DNA of 64,000 bases from Haloferax marinum (GTDB lineage: Archaea > Halobacteriota > Halobacteria > Halobacteriales > Haloferacaceae): positions 558,001 to 622,000 of the forward strand of contig NZ_WKJQ01000001.1 of the NCBI RefSeq assembly GCF_009674625.1. Direction: 5' to 3'. Below are positions 1 to 9,333 of this stretch, in pieces. The notes under the pieces were generated by a model. The model worked only from the letters and a program-made list of their open reading frames with translations. It was not told where the DNA came from and searched no databases. A program made the translations under genes and the position numbers. Position 1 is the stretch's first letter, and the number at the start of each line of letters is the position of its first letter.

Positions 1-53
1 ACACTCTCTCGAGCGTCGCGACGCAGCAAGTCGAGCAGTGACTGCTTGTCCAT
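1..53 (-). CDS. N-terminus of a regulator-like protein, truncated by the window edge
   Basis: Only the first 17 codons are in the window (MDKQSLLDLLRRDARES, reading leftwards from the ATG at 53). The pattern of an acidic start, a leucine-rich helix and RRDAR resembles the first helix of Lrp/AsnC-family transcriptional regulators. This is a weak match because the helix-turn-helix itself lies outside the window. It is divergent from the bPH2 gene at 219, with 165 bp between the two start codons. Any short protein starting with this helix would look the same. Confidence 0.4.
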   Translation of the reverse strand, partial: MDKQSLLDLLRRDARES

Positions 54-218
54 GAGAGATGGGTTGCGGGCATCATTGAAATGGTTTGCTCAACCGGGAG
101 GTGTTGTCAGTGAGGTGAACCACTGCTCACGTACCGGACCGACCGCTGTTCTGTCCTGGAAACTGCGGCCTTCCCTCTGTCGGAAAACTATTACAACACG
201 GCCAGAGTGGTGACGGAC

Positions 219-869
219 ATGGATACTGAAATCGACGTTGCCGATTTCGATTGGCTCACACTCGACACCGACGAAGAGGTGCGCTGGGCCGACACGCCAC
301 ATCCCTACAGTCTGGTTCCCGTCCTCGTCATCGGCATCCCGCTGTCGCTGTTCGTCGTCGGGATTCCACTCCTCGTCGCGGGCTATCTCTCGTTCAAGAA
401 TACGAACTACGTCGTCACCTCAGACGCCCTCTACAAGAAGACGGGCGTCCTCTCGCGGAACGTCCAGCGAATCGAGTTCGACAAGGTACAGGACACGTCC
501 TACAGTCAGACGTTCCTCGGAGCCCAGTTCGGATACGGGTCTGTGAACATCAGCACTGCCGGTGGCAGCGGTATCGAGATGAGTTTCGATAGCGTGGCGG
601 ACCCACAGACGTTGCAGTCGCTCGTCAACGAACGAATCAAGCAACGCAGCGGACGAGCCACAGAATCCGACGGCAAGGCGGCCGTCCTCGACGACATCCT
701 CGCCGAACTCCGCGCGATTCGAGCGGCAGTCGAAGGCGGTACCGAGTCACGGGTGAGCACGAGCGGGGACGACACCGCAGAGACGGTGGGCGCACAGTCG
801 GACGGGACGACACGTCAGACCGACGAGGCCGACTTCGACTTCGACACGTCGGTGACCGACGACCGATGA
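219..869 (+). CDS. bPH2 (DUF304)-domain membrane protein
   Basis: A 216-residue protein. An acidic N-terminus (about 1-25) is followed by two close membrane helices (about 32-62), a bacterial-type PH domain (about 66-140, with the family pattern NTNYVVTSDALYKKTG, then VQRIEFDKVQD and GSVNISTAGG), and a hydrophilic acidic tail. bPH2 proteins are membrane-attached, and their molecular function is largely unknown. The ATG at 219 is preferred over the in-frame GTG at 207 because a TATA-like CTATTACA lies about 28 nt upstream of 219, as expected for a leaderless transcript. The stop overlaps the next gene by ATGA, so the two paralogues are co-translated and may act as a heteromer. Confidence 0.85.
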   Translation: MDTEIDVADFDWLTLDTDEEVRWADTPHPYSLVPVLVIGIPLSLFVVGIPLLVAGYLSFKNTNYVVTSDALYKKTGVLSRNVQRIEFDKVQDTSYSQTFLGAQFGYGSVNISTAGGSGIEMSFDSVADPQTLQSLVNERIKQRSGRATESDGKAAVLDDILAELRAIRAAVEGGTESRVSTSGDDTAETVGAQSDGTTRQTDEADFDFDTSVTDDR

Positions 870-1396
870 GTATCGACGACTGGATGGCACGCGGGGTCGA
901 CGAAGTCGTCGTCTGGGAGGGACGACCACGTATCCAGACGATTCTCCCTGCTGTCGTCGTTGGGGTGGTCGTCCTCGCCGGCGCTGTCGCCGTCGCGTTC
1001 GCAGTGGACCAACCCCTCGTCGGAGTGGTTGGCCTCGTCGGAGTAGCCATCCCTCTCCTGGCGTACGCTCGTGTCACCAACACGCGATTCGCCGTGACCG
1101 ACAGGGCACTCTACCGAAAGACGGGCATCCTCTCGCGGACCGTCCAACGCGTCTCGTTAGACCGCGTGCAGAACAGCACGTTCTCACAGGGACTCACGGG
1201 GTCGATGTTCGACTACGGAACTGTCTCCGTCGAAGCGGCCGGTGGCGGTGGGATTCAGTTCGAGGACGTGAACGACCCGCGGGAGGTTCGGAGCGTAATC
1301 GACCGCCGACTCGGAGACGAGACACTCCCTGGGACCGTCGAACAGTGGACCGCCGTCCTCGACGAAGTTCGCGCGCTTCGAACGACACTGGAGTAG
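866..1396 (+). CDS. bPH2 (DUF304)-domain membrane protein, paralogue of the upstream gene
   Basis: A 176-residue protein with the same architecture as its upstream partner: short acidic N-terminus, two membrane helices (about 30-72), then a bPH2 domain with NTRFAVTDRALYRKTG and VQRVSLDRVQN. It lacks the long acidic tail of the first copy. It overlaps that gene by 4 bp (ATGA), so it is an operon partner. The pair looks like an old tandem duplication. The role is unknown; the family is linked to membranes. The 3' end runs into a tandem repeat array. Confidence 0.85.
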   Translation: MSIDDWMARGVDEVVVWEGRPRIQTILPAVVVGVVVLAGAVAVAFAVDQPLVGVVGLVGVAIPLLAYARVTNTRFAVTDRALYRKTGILSRTVQRVSLDRVQNSTFSQGLTGSMFDYGTVSVEAAGGGGIQFEDVNDPREVRSVIDRRLGDETLPGTVEQWTAVLDEVRALRTTLE

Positions 1397-1406
1397 TCTG
1401 AATTGT

Positions 1407-1496
1407 GCGGCCAGATAGTCAGAACCGCGCGGCCAGATAGTCGGAACCGCGCGGCCAGATAGCCAGAATCGTGGCTGTCGGATAGTTTAGAATCGT
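1407..1496. repeat. 22-bp minisatellite between convergent genes
   Basis: Three contiguous 22-bp units start at 1407, 1429 and 1451. Each begins GCGGCCAGATAG and ends in an AGAACCGC-like tail. A degenerate, slightly longer fourth unit runs to about 1496 and overlaps the last codons of the kinase gene on the other strand. The array fills the space between the stops of the bPH2 gene (+) and the kinase (-). Each unit carries a TAG triplet. Confidence 0.9.
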
Positions 1497-2875
1497 GGGA
1501 GTTGGATGGTCACGACGTTTCCAGATGGGTCGTTCTCGTCGAACGAGAGGACGCCGTCCGACTGTCGGACGATGAGATTGACGAGCCACAGCCCCAACCC
1601 ACTCCCGTGGTAGAGTGGTTCTATCTCTTCTTCCCACGAGAGGACCCGTCGCTCCATCTCTGGAATCGGGTCGCCGTCGTCGACCACCTGAATCGAGGCA
1701 GTCGTTTCGTCGAGTTCGACCCGCACGGCTACCGAGACGCTCTCACGAGACGAGTGAACGACCGCATTGTCGACGAGTTCCTCGAGGGCGGTGTGGAGCG
1801 CTCGCGTCGAGACGGCACGACAACTCGGCGGGCACTCGGCGGTAATCTGCGCCTCGGGATGTCGCCGTTCCGCTCTCGACACCACAGACTCGACGACTGA
1901 GACGACGTCGAGGTGTTTCTTCTTCGGTGGTGACGAGAGAAACGACGTGATTTCCCTCCACTTGGAGGCCGTCTGGAGCAGTTTCTGACTCGTCTGGAGT
2001 ATCTTCCCCGCTTCGAATCCGTTGGGTTCTCCCTCGGCTGTCTCTGCGAACCCCTGTATCACGTTCAAATCGTTGCGCAGATTGTGCCGCAAAACTCGGT
2101 CGATGACCTTCATCTGCGTGAGTCTATCTTCTCGGTCGGAGATGTCTCGAATCAGCCCCACGACCCCGTTGGACTCGCCGTCTTCGTCGATGCGTTCGAA
2201 GATGGTCGCGGCAGCGGGGAACTCCTGTCCAGATTTCTTTTTGAGTTGTACCGTGGTGGACGCGTCGGTATCGTCACCGGCACCGTCGAGGGCGTAATCG
2301 ACGAAGTCGAACTCCATCTCGTCGGCGTAGATGTGGTCGACGGAGGTGCCCGTTATCTCAGCTAACTCGTAGCCAAAGAGGTCGGTGAACGCCGAGTTAC
2401 AGTTGACGATTCGCTGGTCGTCGTCCACGACGAGTATCGCGTCCTGGATACTCTCGAACAGCGAGTGATACCGGCGTTTTTGCTCACGGATTTTCCGCTC
2501 TCGGAGTTTGTTCTCGGTGACGTCGTTGACGACGCCGATACCCGAAAGCGGCGTGCCGTCTTCGTCGAATTCGAGTTCGGCCTTCTCGCGGACCCATCTC
2601 GTCTCACCGTCCACCACGATTCTGTGTTCGATGTCGTACGGGTTTCCGTCGAGTGCGGCAGCCCACTCTGTTTCGACGTACTCGCGGTCTTCGGGGTGAA
2701 CGAGCGACAGGAACTGTTCGTACGTGACGGTCTCACCCCGCGGGATGCCGAAAATCCGGTAACACTCGTCCGACCAGTCGAGTTCGCCCTCTGCAAGGTC
2801 GAGATGCCAACTCCCCACGTTTGCAATCTCCTGGGCTTGGGCGAAGTGCATCTCCCGTTCACGAGTACTGTCCAT
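1487..2875 (-). CDS. Soluble PAS-PAS sensor histidine kinase
   Basis: A 462-residue cytoplasmic histidine kinase with no membrane segments. A first PAS domain (about 10-125, with the PAC-like pattern ending GVVNDVTENK) is followed by a second (about 130-245, ending GVVGLIRDISDRE). Then comes an H-box helix with RVLRHNLRNDLNV, where the His is the expected phosphoacceptor, and a HATPase domain with an N-box (EELVDNAVVHS) and a G-box (GSGLGLWLVN). This layout is common among haloarchaeal orphan kinases. No response regulator lies next to it. It shares its catalytic style with the kinase at the right end of the window. A TATA-like element about 25-28 nt upstream on the minus strand fits leaderless transcription. 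Confidence 0.9.
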   Translation of the reverse strand: MDSTREREMHFAQAQEIANVGSWHLDLAEGELDWSDECYRIFGIPRGETVTYEQFLSLVHPEDREYVETEWAAALDGNPYDIEHRIVVDGETRWVREKAELEFDEDGTPLSGIGVVNDVTENKLRERKIREQKRRYHSLFESIQDAILVVDDDQRIVNCNSAFTDLFGYELAEITGTSVDHIYADEMEFDFVDYALDGAGDDTDASTTVQLKKKSGQEFPAAATIFERIDEDGESNGVVGLIRDISDREDRLTQMKVIDRVLRHNLRNDLNVIQGFAETAEGEPNGFEAGKILQTSQKLLQTASKWREITSFLSSPPKKKHLDVVSVVESVVSRAERRHPEAQITAECPPSCRAVSTRALHTALEELVDNAVVHSSRESVSVAVRVELDETTASIQVVDDGDPIPEMERRVLSWEEEIEPLYHGSGLGLWLVNLIVRQSDGVLSFDENDPSGNVVTIQLPRF

Positions 2876-3060
2876 GGGTCGATAGTGACGCTGTTACTAT
2901 CCACTCCCGAGAGTCCACTAATAGTAGTTTTCGGGGCGAGACTCTCTTTTGATAATTTTCGCCGAACTATTTTGGGGTGGTGTCCACGAAGAGACCGGTT
3001 CACTCCACTCGTATCGGACGTTCAAAACAGTATTGTACGTCCCCGGTGCAGGCTTTTGAA

Positions 3061-3468
3061 ATGACGTCGTGGAAACAGTTCGTCGCGTTCTTCCTGTTCG
3101 GGTCGCTCGTACTCACCGGTATCGCGCTGTTCGTCGTCCACGTCGATTACGACTACCACTACACGTACGAACGGGAAGTAGCCGAGTTCCCGCGAGACGT
3201 GCTCACGATGAAGTACGACGAACTCGACCCTGCGAACCGACGCGTCGTCGACGAGGCCATGGAGACGGGTGGCGTCGTGATGCAAGACGGGAGTTCGATA
3301 CCCGACGAAGGAATCGAACGGGACGGGCACAACTATCTCTTTTCTGCCTACCGGTCGTTCGACTGGACCGACCCAGGGACGTTCGCCCCGACGGTGCTCG
3401 GACTGTTCGGTGGTGTCGGCGTCCTCGCGACTATTCGGTCGGATATGAAGAACTCGGTCGTCCCGTGA
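3061..3468 (+). CDS. Haloarchaeal membrane-anchored protein of unknown function
   Basis: A 135-residue protein. It has an N-terminal membrane helix (about 7-27), an extracytoplasmic acidic and tyrosine-rich stretch (about 30-105), and a second helix near the C-terminus (about 110-127) ending in a short basic tail. This two-helix hairpin with a central outside domain resembles conserved haloarchaeal proteins of unknown function. An in-frame start further upstream exists (near 2977). I chose 3061 because a TATA-like GTATTGTAC lies about 27 nt upstream and because the membrane helix then begins directly after the start. Confidence 0.65.
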   Translation: MTSWKQFVAFFLFGSLVLTGIALFVVHVDYDYHYTYEREVAEFPRDVLTMKYDELDPANRRVVDEAMETGGVVMQDGSSIPDEGIERDGHNYLFSAYRSFDWTDPGTFAPTVLGLFGGVGVLATIRSDMKNSVVP

Positions 3469-3505
3469 CGCGACGAAACCTCGTCTAAGAAACGGTGTCG
3501 CCGGG

Positions 3506-4960
3506 TCAGTCGTCTGCCGGACTCGCCGACGAACCGCCCGCGTCCGTCGCGTTCCCAGCGAATCCAACGCCAGCGAGGACGAAGACGAACAAGACGAGTG
3601 GCGAGAGGTAGCCGAACAGGTAGTATGGTGCGTACGAGAGCGTCGCCACACCGAGGACGCCGGACATGTACGCGCCGCCGGCGTGCCACGGGAAGAGTGC
3701 GCCAGTCGGCGTCCCTGCCGACTCGATAGCCGACGAGAGGTCGGAACTGTCGAGACCGAACTCGTCGTAGGTGTTCCGGAGCGTCATGCCCGGAACGACG
3801 ATGCTCATGTACTGCTGTGCGGTGAGTGCGTTGGTCAGGATTGCCGAGACTCCCGTCGCGGCGACGAGCGACCCGGTACTCTCGACACCCCGTTCGAGTC
3901 GGTGTGCGAGGACGGCGAGGACGCCCGTCTGTTCGAGCAGGCCGCCGAGCGTCAGCGCCGCGACGACGATGGCGATGGTCCACGCGGACCCAGAGACGCC
4001 ACCGGCGGCGAGCAGACTGTTGACGAGTTCTGACCCGGTCTCCGGACTCGTCCCGCGCATGAACACCTGCCACGCGGTAACGAACGACGCACCCTGGACG
4101 AGGATGCTCGTGAGGGCACCTGCGAAGGCGCCTGCGAGGAGGACGTTGAGTGCGGGATAGCCAGCGGCGGCGAGGCCGAACGTGACCGCAAGCGGGAGGA
4201 ACGCCAGCAGCGTGATGTTGTACGTCGAAGCGAGTGCGGTCTGAATCTCGGAGATTTGACCGGCGGGAATCGCGCCAGAGAACCCGAGGCTCAGGACGAC
4301 GAACCCGACGAGCGAGAGACCGAAGGCGACGAGTGTACTGTTGCGCATCGCGCGGATGTGGTCGTAGAGGTCGGTGTTCGTCACCGCTGCGGCGAGGTTC
4401 GTCGTGTCCGAGAGCGGTGATTGCTTGTCACCGGCGTACGCACCCGTGAGGATGGCACCAGCGGTCATCGGTGCCGGGACACCGAGGCCAGACCCGATAC
4501 CGATGAAGGCGACACCGAGTGTCCCGACGGCAGTCCACGACGACCCGATTGCGAACGTGGTGACGCCGACGAGGAGAGCCGTCGCCGGGAGGAAAATCTC
4601 GGGCGTGAGTAGGTCGAGTCCGAAGTACATCAACGTCGGAATCGTCCCTGCAGAGACCCACGTCGCGACGACGCCGTAGATGATAAACAGGATGAGAAGT
4701 GCCTGCAGTCCCATCGACAGACTCCGTTCGATACCGTCGTAGAGGTCACCCCACGTGTAGCCCCAGACGTAGCGACCGAGGAGTCCGACGAGCGCGATAC
4801 TCCAGATGAGCGGAATGTGTGGGTCGAGTTTCAACAGTGCCGACCCGATACCGAGGAACGCGACGAGTCCGACGACCGGAACGAGCGCCTCGACGAAACT
4901 CGGGCGCTGTTCCGGAGAGAGGTCCTCGAACGACCGTGGCGTGTATCTATCAGTTCCCAT
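3506..4960 (-). CDS. nhaC: NhaC-family Na+/H+ antiporter
   Basis: A 484-residue integral membrane protein with about 11-12 hydrophobic segments. The family signature is present: GSSWTAVGTLGVAFIGIG, followed by the long NhaC pattern AGAILTGAYAGDKQSPLSDT, and a second-half repeat with GVSAILTNALTAQQYMS. NhaC proteins exchange sodium for protons across the cytoplasmic membrane and support pH and salt homeostasis in haloarchaea. A TATA-like box (TATTTTATG on the minus strand, about 4985-4993) sits about 28 nt upstream of the ATG, so the transcript is probably leaderless. The substrate is inferred from the family. Confidence 0.92.
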   Translation of the reverse strand: MGTDRYTPRSFEDLSPEQRPSFVEALVPVVGLVAFLGIGSALLKLDPHIPLIWSIALVGLLGRYVWGYTWGDLYDGIERSLSMGLQALLILFIIYGVVATWVSAGTIPTLMYFGLDLLTPEIFLPATALLVGVTTFAIGSSWTAVGTLGVAFIGIGSGLGVPAPMTAGAILTGAYAGDKQSPLSDTTNLAAAVTNTDLYDHIRAMRNSTLVAFGLSLVGFVVLSLGFSGAIPAGQISEIQTALASTYNITLLAFLPLAVTFGLAAAGYPALNVLLAGAFAGALTSILVQGASFVTAWQVFMRGTSPETGSELVNSLLAAGGVSGSAWTIAIVVAALTLGGLLEQTGVLAVLAHRLERGVESTGSLVAATGVSAILTNALTAQQYMSIVVPGMTLRNTYDEFGLDSSDLSSAIESAGTPTGALFPWHAGGAYMSGVLGVATLSYAPYYLFGYLSPLVLFVFVLAGVGFAGNATDAGGSSASPADD

Positions 4961-5161
4961 CGTATCCGGAAAGATAACTTTGGAGCATAAAATATTGACG
5001 TATTATGATTCAAGTGTATTGTTATGCATTGTCGTATTCGTGGTTGACAAGAATATGCTCGAAAGTAATTTTATTGGCGGTGTTCGAGACAGAACCACTG
5101 ACTATCACGTGAAAATGTCAATCAGAGAAACATCCATACTCGTAGGCGACAACAGTTCAGC

Positions 5162-6958
5162 ATGGTCCTCGAAGAGTTCTTCTTGTCTTCCCTCGGCCTC
5201 CTGGGCCTCCTGGGTGTAGTCCCACTCATCATCCTCTATCTGTTGCGCCCAGAACCGGCCCGCCGGACGCTTCCCACGTATCAGTTCCTCATAGAGACTG
5301 CCGGACGAAACGCGTCGAACCCGCTCTTCGACCGACTCCTCCGCAGTTTTCTCCTCTTCATCCAACTGCTCGCAATCGTCGCTCTCGTCGGGTCGCTCGC
5401 GACGCCATACGTCCTCGTCCCGGAGTCTGAGACGGTCAGTGAGACCGTGTTAGTCGTCGATACCAGCGCGAGCATGGGTGTCCGCGACAACGGTGGAACG
5501 CGATTTGACAGCGCATTGACTGCTGCACGTGGCGAAGTGACCGACACCACGTCGGTCGTCGCCGCCGGCGCGAGTGCCGACGTCGTCCTCACACGCGGGA
5601 GTAGTACAGACGCGCAACTGGCCCTCGAAAGACTCCGCCTGACTGCGACGCCCGGCGACCTCCGTGCGGCAGTGACGACGGCTACAGCCATCGCAGGAGA
5701 GAACGCACGCATCGTCGTCCTCAGTGACTTCGCGGACGATTCACCGTGGGCAGACGCAGTTCGTGAAGCCCGCGCGAGAGGGCTCATCGTCGAACTCCAG
5801 CAGTTCGCCGGTGGTGGTACTGGTAACGTCGGCATCGTCGACCGCAGTTTCTCCGGAACGAACGTCACTGTCACCGTGAAAAACTACGGCGACACCACAG
5901 CGACACGGCGGGTCCAACTGGTCGGGAGCACTCGAGTACTCCAACTTGGCCCAGGAGACGTGGCGACGGCGACGTTGCCAGTGCCTCCAGGTGGGGGGCG
6001 CGTCTCGTTGACGACCGAAGACGCATTCCCGACCGACGATACGCTATACGTCGCCGCACCAGAAGACGAATCGATAGACGTACTGGTCTTGACGAACGAC
6101 GAGAACCGGTTCCTCACGTCGGCGTTGTCGGTCATCCCCGAGGTGTCGCTGACGGTGGACAACCCTCCGACGACCATCCCCGATACGTACGACGTCATCG
6201 TCTACAGTAACGTCAATCCAGACCGCCTGCTCGCGAGTAATCTCGATGCCGGAACCGACCTTCTCCAAGACGGCGGTGGCGTGGCGATTCAGGCCCAAGA
6301 AGACGGGCCAGAGTACGGGTCGCTCCTCCTCGTCTCCCAAGAGCGAATCGATACCACGCCGACGGTTCGGTCGATAGAAGACCACGACATCACCCGCGGG
6401 ATAACGTTCCCCCCACCGACCGAGTACGTCGTCGGTGACCTCGAAGACGGAACGTCGCTCGTGACACTGAACGATGGGACGTCGCTCCTCGCCATTTCAG
6501 AGCGTGAGCAGGGCCGACTCGTCTACTACGGCTACATCGAAGAGCAGTCGGCGTTCAAATACAACTACCAGTACCCGGTGTTCTGGAAGCGAACCGTCTT
6601 CTATCTCGCCGGGCGCTCGACGCTCGCCGAACTGAACCGAGAGACAGGTGACTCACTCTCGGTCGGTCCCAACCAGACTGTCGAGACTCCCACTGGGAGT
6701 GTATCCGGTCCGGAAGTTCGTCTCGCCGACACCGGATTCTACGTCGTCGACGGCCAGCGGTACGCCGCGTCACTCCTCAGCGAGTCCGAATCCGACGTCG
6801 TCGCCCCACCGTTGTCCGGCGAGAACGTACCGGCAGAGTTCCCCACGCGGGTCGAAGAACGACTCGTGCCCGATTCGTTGACCGAGTGGGCAGTCCTCGT
6901 CGCACTCGGTATCACGTTCGTGGAACTCGGCTACCTGCGGCGACGAGGTGACCTCTGA
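5162..6958 (+). CDS. BatA-type VWA-domain membrane protein, first gene of a MoxR operon
   Basis: A 598-residue protein. It has an N-terminal BatA hairpin (helices about 8-28 and 61-83), a von Willebrand A domain with a MIDAS motif starting at Asp100 (DTSAS, 100-104), a long extracytoplasmic region rich in beta strands, and a C-terminal membrane helix (about 575-592). Proteins of this type work with MoxR AAA+ ATPases and DUF58 proteins, both encoded downstream in the same run of overlapping genes. The stop overlaps the next start (TGATG). The operon role is inferred to be envelope protein maturation or stress tolerance. The substrate is unknown. Confidence 0.85.
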   Translation: MVLEEFFLSSLGLLGLLGVVPLIILYLLRPEPARRTLPTYQFLIETAGRNASNPLFDRLLRSFLLFIQLLAIVALVGSLATPYVLVPESETVSETVLVVDTSASMGVRDNGGTRFDSALTAARGEVTDTTSVVAAGASADVVLTRGSSTDAQLALERLRLTATPGDLRAAVTTATAIAGENARIVVLSDFADDSPWADAVREARARGLIVELQQFAGGGTGNVGIVDRSFSGTNVTVTVKNYGDTTATRRVQLVGSTRVLQLGPGDVATATLPVPPGGGRVSLTTEDAFPTDDTLYVAAPEDESIDVLVLTNDENRFLTSALSVIPEVSLTVDNPPTTIPDTYDVIVYSNVNPDRLLASNLDAGTDLLQDGGGVAIQAQEDGPEYGSLLLVSQERIDTTPTVRSIEDHDITRGITFPPPTEYVVGDLEDGTSLVTLNDGTSLLAISEREQGRLVYYGYIEEQSAFKYNYQYPVFWKRTVFYLAGRSTLAELNRETGDSLSVGPNQTVETPTGSVSGPEVRLADTGFYVVDGQRYAASLLSESESDVVAPPLSGENVPAEFPTRVEERLVPDSLTEWAVLVALGITFVELGYLRRRGDL

Positions 6959-9333
6959 TGACACCACTCGTGTGGACGACCGAATTTGGCGACGTCACCG
7001 TCGGTCTGGCGCGACCAGTGTTCCTCCTCGTCGCTCCGGCGGCCGCCATCCTCCTGTGGACGATTATCTTCCGTGGTGCGACGGGAACTGCAGGAACCCG
7101 GTCGCGGCGGCTCTTGCTCGCGTCGCGGCTGTTCGTCGTCCTCCTGTTGGTCGTCGCCGCTGCGGGGCCGTACACGATAATGACGCGACAGACAGACGGC
7201 GACCCACGGGTGACACTCCTCGTCGACGACTCTGACAGCATGGCCGTCTCGTCGTCCGTCGCGTCGAGACTCGCGAGCGACATCGAAGACGAAGGAGTTC
7301 CGGTGGTCGTCTCCACCGTCGCCCGAGGCGACGAGTCTGCACTCGGAGAGGCACTCGCGGCGAACTTACGGCCCGACGGGACGGTCGTCATCGTCTCCGA
7401 TGGGCAGGTGACACGGGGGCGGTCGCTCACCTCTGCGGCCACGTTAGCCCGCGACCTGAACGCGACGGTGAGCGCCGTTCCACCGACGGCGACGGATACC
7501 GAACAGTACGTCTCTATCAGCGGCCCGGCGAAGACGAGTGCAGGCGTCGAAAACGCGTTCCTCGCACAGGTCGATGGCGTCTCTCGAGACGGGTCGACGA
7601 CGGTCGAGATGGTTCTCGAAATCGACGGCGAAGAGGTCTCTCGGGAGACGTTCCAGTCGCCAGGGAGAGTCGAGTTCACCAAGACGTTCGAAGAGACCGG
7701 TGTCCACCGAATCACGGCCCGTATCGACACCGACGACGAGTTCGACCGGAACAACGTCTTCCACAAGACGGTCCGCGTCGTCGACCCACCGAAAGTCCTG
7801 TACGTCTCACGTGGGACCTACCCGTTCCGGGCGTATCTTTCGGAGTTGTACGACGTCGACACCGCAGACCGCGTTCCAACCGACCTCTCGCGGTATCACG
7901 CCGTCGTCCTTCAGGATATGGACGTAGACGACGTTGGAAACGTCGACGCACTCCAGCGGTTCGTCATCGACGGCGGTGGCCTGCTCGTCGTCGGTGGTCG
8001 AAACTCGTTCGAAAACGGAGATTACGACGGGTCGAGTCTCGCCTCGATGCTCCCCGTCACGACCGGGGAAGGTGCGTCACAGACGACGAATCTCGTCTTC
8101 GCTATCGACGTCTCCGGGAGCGCCGAAAGCGGGATGCGCGTCCAAAAGAGCGTCGCCCTCGACGCCCTCGACCAACTCGGTGACGAAAACCAGGTGGGCA
8201 TCGTCGGGTTCAACTACCTCGCATACGAGGTCGCGCCACTCCGGGCAGTCGGTCCGAACCGCGAGTCGACCGCCGACCTCATTCGCCGACTCGAATCCGG
8301 TGGGGCGACCGACATCGCCGTTGGACTCAGAGGTGCGGCACAGCAACTCGGGGACCGCCAAGGGACGGTCATCCTCATCAGCGACGGGCACGACCGGTTC
8401 GAAGACGCGGCCTCTGTTGCGAACCAACTCGGTCGCAATGGTGTTCGCGTCATCACGATTGGGACCGGCCCCAACCCGAACGAAGAGACGCTTCGCGCAA
8501 TCGCCCGCGCGTCCGGCGGGAACTACCTCCGGGCGGACGAGACCAATCGCCTGCGGATTCTCTTCGGCGGGGCGAACCGCCAGTACGCTGGCGACGGCCT
8601 GACCATCGTCAACCAGAACGACTTCGTCACCGCCGGCGTCGAGTTGACCTCCAACCCCGGAAACGTCAACGACGTCGCCATCAGGCGCGGCGCGAACTTC
8701 CTCGTCGCGGCAGACGATGGGACGCCTGCGGTCGCCACGTGGCGCTATGGGCTTGGGCGGGTGGCGACGATTACGTCCTACGGCGGCGACGGGTCGCTCG
8801 ATGGCCTCCTCGTCCGTCCTGACTCGTTGCTACTGACGAAATCGACGAACTACGTCATCGGTGACCCCGAACGAAAAGCGTCGGGGGTGACCGACGTACG
8901 CGACACTCGTGTCGGGTCGCCTGTGACCGTCGTCTACCGCGGCGAGAGTCGGCCTGCCGAGACGGACAACCTCTCGTTCTCTGCGGTCGGACCCGGCGTC
9001 TACGAAGCGACGGTCGTACCGACAGAACAGGGGTACAGTGACGTTCTCGACACCTCGTTCGCGGTTAACTACCCAACCGAATACGGTGGCTTCGGAACCT
9101 CGACAGACCTCGAGGCGGCCGTCTCAGACACCGGTGGGCGTCTGTACGGTCCGAACGATGCCGCCGAAATAGCCACGTCTGCACGCGACAATGCATCTGG
9201 TGTGAAGCCAGTTCGAGACGAGTGGGGGATGTATTTCGTCCTCGGTGCCTTCCTCGTCTACTTCGGAGAGGTGGTTCTCCGGCGAGTTCAAGTGTATCGG
9301 GGACGAACTCAAAGTGAAGGTGGTTTGATATGA
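6958..9333 (+). CDS. Large VWA-domain membrane protein with GATase-like segment
   Basis: A 791-residue protein. Two N-terminal helices (about 17-38 and 51-71) are followed by a short VWA-like piece with DDSDSM (91-96), beta-sandwich sequence, a class I glutamine-amidotransferase-like segment (about 280-350, with PPKVLYVSRG and GGGLLVVGG), and a true VWA domain with MIDAS DVSGS near residue 384. Another beta-rich region and a C-terminal helix (about 760-780) follow. The GATase-like part shows no obvious catalytic Cys, so it is probably structural. It overlaps its neighbours on both sides by 1-4 bp, which points to tight co-translation. Confidence 0.85.
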   Translation: MTPLVWTTEFGDVTVGLARPVFLLVAPAAAILLWTIIFRGATGTAGTRSRRLLLASRLFVVLLLVVAAAGPYTIMTRQTDGDPRVTLLVDDSDSMAVSSSVASRLASDIEDEGVPVVVSTVARGDESALGEALAANLRPDGTVVIVSDGQVTRGRSLTSAATLARDLNATVSAVPPTATDTEQYVSISGPAKTSAGVENAFLAQVDGVSRDGSTTVEMVLEIDGEEVSRETFQSPGRVEFTKTFEETGVHRITARIDTDDEFDRNNVFHKTVRVVDPPKVLYVSRGTYPFRAYLSELYDVDTADRVPTDLSRYHAVVLQDMDVDDVGNVDALQRFVIDGGGLLVVGGRNSFENGDYDGSSLASMLPVTTGEGASQTTNLVFAIDVSGSAESGMRVQKSVALDALDQLGDENQVGIVGFNYLAYEVAPLRAVGPNRESTADLIRRLESGGATDIAVGLRGAAQQLGDRQGTVILISDGHDRFEDAASVANQLGRNGVRVITIGTGPNPNEETLRAIARASGGNYLRADETNRLRILFGGANRQYAGDGLTIVNQNDFVTAGVELTSNPGNVNDVAIRRGANFLVAADDGTPAVATWRYGLGRVATITSYGGDGSLDGLLVRPDSLLLTKSTNYVIGDPERKASGVTDVRDTRVGSPVTVVYRGESRPAETDNLSFSAVGPGVYEATVVPTEQGYSDVLDTSFAVNYPTEYGGFGTSTDLEAAVSDTGGRLYGPNDAAEIATSARDNASGVKPVRDEWGMYFVLGAFLVYFGEVVLRRVQVYRGRTQSEGGLI

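Noticed and set aside
5115..5219. A 34-codon upstream ORF of the first VWA gene as another member of the mini-ORF class
   Set aside because: Its stop lies 58 nt inside the VWA gene and no TATA box fits its start, so it does not match the pattern.
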